Assembly (NCBI GenBank): GCA_965230335.1
Contig: CBDDKS010000006.1
Coordinates: forward strand, 2,852,001-2,916,000
Reading direction: 5' to 3'
Origin: CBDDKS01 sp965230335
GTDB lineage: Bacteria; Pseudomonadota; Gammaproteobacteria; Enterobacterales; Kangiellaceae
DNA: 64,000 nucleotides
Shown here: one piece after another, positions 63,029-64,000 of the stretch
Layout: every line of letters begins with the position of its first letter
How positions within the stretch are numbered: position 1 is the stretch's first letter
Notes under the pieces: generated by a model
The model's input: the letters and a program-made list of their open reading frames with translations, nothing else
Database searches by the model: none
Told to the model about the DNA's origin: nothing
Position numbers and translations under genes: made by a program

Positions 63029-64000
63029 ATGTCTGATGTATTAAGCCAAGATGAAATAGATGCGCTACTCCACGGTGTAGATGATGGTGATATTGATGTT
63101 GAGGAGGATAGCACCGATGAAGATGGTGTGACGTCGTATGACTTTTCTTCTCAGGAACGTATCATTCGTGGACGAATGCCAACTCTGGAAATGATTAATG
63201 AACGTTTTGCTAGGCATATGCGTATCAGTTTATTTAATTTAATGAGAAGGAGTTGTGAAATATCAATTAATGGCGTACAAATTATTAAATTTAATGATTA
63301 CATTCATAGTTTATTTGTACCGACCAGTTTGAATATGGTTCGTATGCCACCTTTAAGAGGTACGGCATTATTTACATTGGAAGCAAAACTGGTTTTTATT
63401 TTGGTGGATAATTTTTTTGGCGGTGATGGACGGTTTCATGCAAAAATTGAAGGCAGGGAATTTACACCAACGGAACGACGGATCATTCATATGTTATTAG
63501 AAGAAGCCTTTGTCAATTTAAAAGAAGCCTGGACACCTGTGATGAATGTAGATTTTGAATATTTGGATTCAGAAGTCAATCCTTCATTAGCAACCATTGT
63601 CAGTCCTTCTGAGGTGGTTGTCATCAGCAGTTTTCATCTTGAATTGGAAGGTGGCGGTGGTAATTTTCATGTCACTATTCCGTATGCAATGTTAGAACCC
63701 ATCAAAGAAAAATTAGATGCCGGTATACAAAGTGATAGAGATGGTGTTGATGAACGCTGGGCGACCTGTTTAAAAGAAGAAATTATGAGTGCAGAAGTGG
63801 ATTTGAGAAGTGTATTAGTTGAAAAGGAAATGAGTTTAAAAGAATTAATGGATTTACAAGAGGGTGATGTTATTGAGTTTGACATGCCAGAAAAAGTGAT
63901 TGTTGATGCAGGTGGATTGCCGAGTTTCCGTGCTTCTGTTGGACAATCCAATAATTACATGGCTCTGAAGATAAGAGAAGAAATTACCCGAGAACATATT
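63029..64000 (+). CDS. fliM: flagellar motor switch protein FliM, C-terminal end cut by the window
   Basis: 324 codons are visible and no stop is reached before the right edge, so only a short C-terminal part, at most, is missing (family length about 320-370). FliM is the C-ring protein that binds CheY-P at its N-terminus. That motif is intact: LSQDEIDALLHGV (residues 5-17). Middle-domain blocks ERIIRGRMPTLEMINERFAR (in parts), VRMPPLRGTALFTLEAKLVF (in parts) and FFGGDGR are clear, then the C-terminal SpoA domain begins about 255. It continues an operon with fliL. Confidence 0.95.
   Translation, partial: MSDVLSQDEIDALLHGVDDGDIDVEEDSTDEDGVTSYDFSSQERIIRGRMPTLEMINERFARHMRISLFNLMRRSCEISINGVQIIKFNDYIHSLFVPTSLNMVRMPPLRGTALFTLEAKLVFILVDNFFGGDGRFHAKIEGREFTPTERRIIHMLLEEAFVNLKEAWTPVMNVDFEYLDSEVNPSLATIVSPSEVVVISSFHLELEGGGGNFHVTIPYAMLEPIKEKLDAGIQSDRDGVDERWATCLKEEIMSAEVDLRSVLVEKEMSLKELMDLQEGDVIEFDMPEKVIVDAGGLPSFRASVGQSNNYMALKIREEITREHI

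Noticed and set aside
1..64000. CRISPR arrays, tRNA and rRNA genes
   Set aside because: I scanned for regularly spaced direct repeats and for tRNA-like T-loop and acceptor patterns and found none that I could support by eye.

Overview
The window is chromosomal DNA from a low-GC, AT-rich gammaproteobacterium. The evidence is the gene set: mfd next to csiV, miaE, a YeaC-type protein, sdhE-ygfX divergent from ygfZ, bepA, elbB, prc and a fliL-fliM flagellar pair. The genus cannot be fixed from the sequence alone. No tRNA, rRNA, CRISPR array or intact insertion sequence was seen.

Layout. 1-11.9 kb: mainly housekeeping genes, namely a partial ALDH7-type aldehyde dehydrogenase, a DUF4826 protein, csiV-mfd, an unrecognised 439-aa protein, miaE, an Asp-nucleophile alpha/beta hydrolase lipoprotein, a YeaC-like protein, a lysine-ketoglutarate-reductase-like enzyme and a DUF2189 membrane protein. 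12.4-38.7 kb: a type VI secretion (T6SS) locus. The minus-strand half reads tssA-tssB-tssC-(terminator)-second tssC-tssE-tssF-tssG-clpV. The plus-strand half reads FHA protein-tssJ-hcp-vgrG-DUF6484-DUF2169-PAAR-like-TIGR02270-degenerate ketoacyl synthase-AHH nuclease effector-putative immunity protein. An unknown two-gene cassette (12.4-15.6 kb) follows clpV and is bounded by a second copy of the clpV 3' tail. tssK, tssL and tssM are not in the window, and tssJ has a frameshift inside its signal peptide.

38.8-52.5 kb: elbB, a small secreted protein, a LysR regulator, bepA, an AI-2E family permease with a phospholipase-D-like protein, a secreted GH16 glycoside hydrolase, an unusual ClpA/ClpB-like ATPase fused to a release-factor-2-like domain without GGQ, an amino-acid permease, an HDOD protein, and ygfZ/sdhE/ygfX. 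52.6-64 kb: a DUF4332 protein, a DsbD/ScsB pair with a duplicated N-terminal domain, an H-NOX nitric-oxide sensing module (H-NOX, HTH-receiver, degenerate HD-GYP response regulator), the periplasmic protease Prc, an integrase remnant, and fliL-fliM (fliM runs off the right edge).

The main candidates for new biology are the Clp-release-factor fusion at 45696-48467, the clpV-linked two-gene cassette, and the T6SS cargo end (degenerate ketoacyl synthase, AHH nuclease, immunity protein). The missing tssKLM and the tssJ frameshift raise the question of whether this T6SS works from this locus alone.
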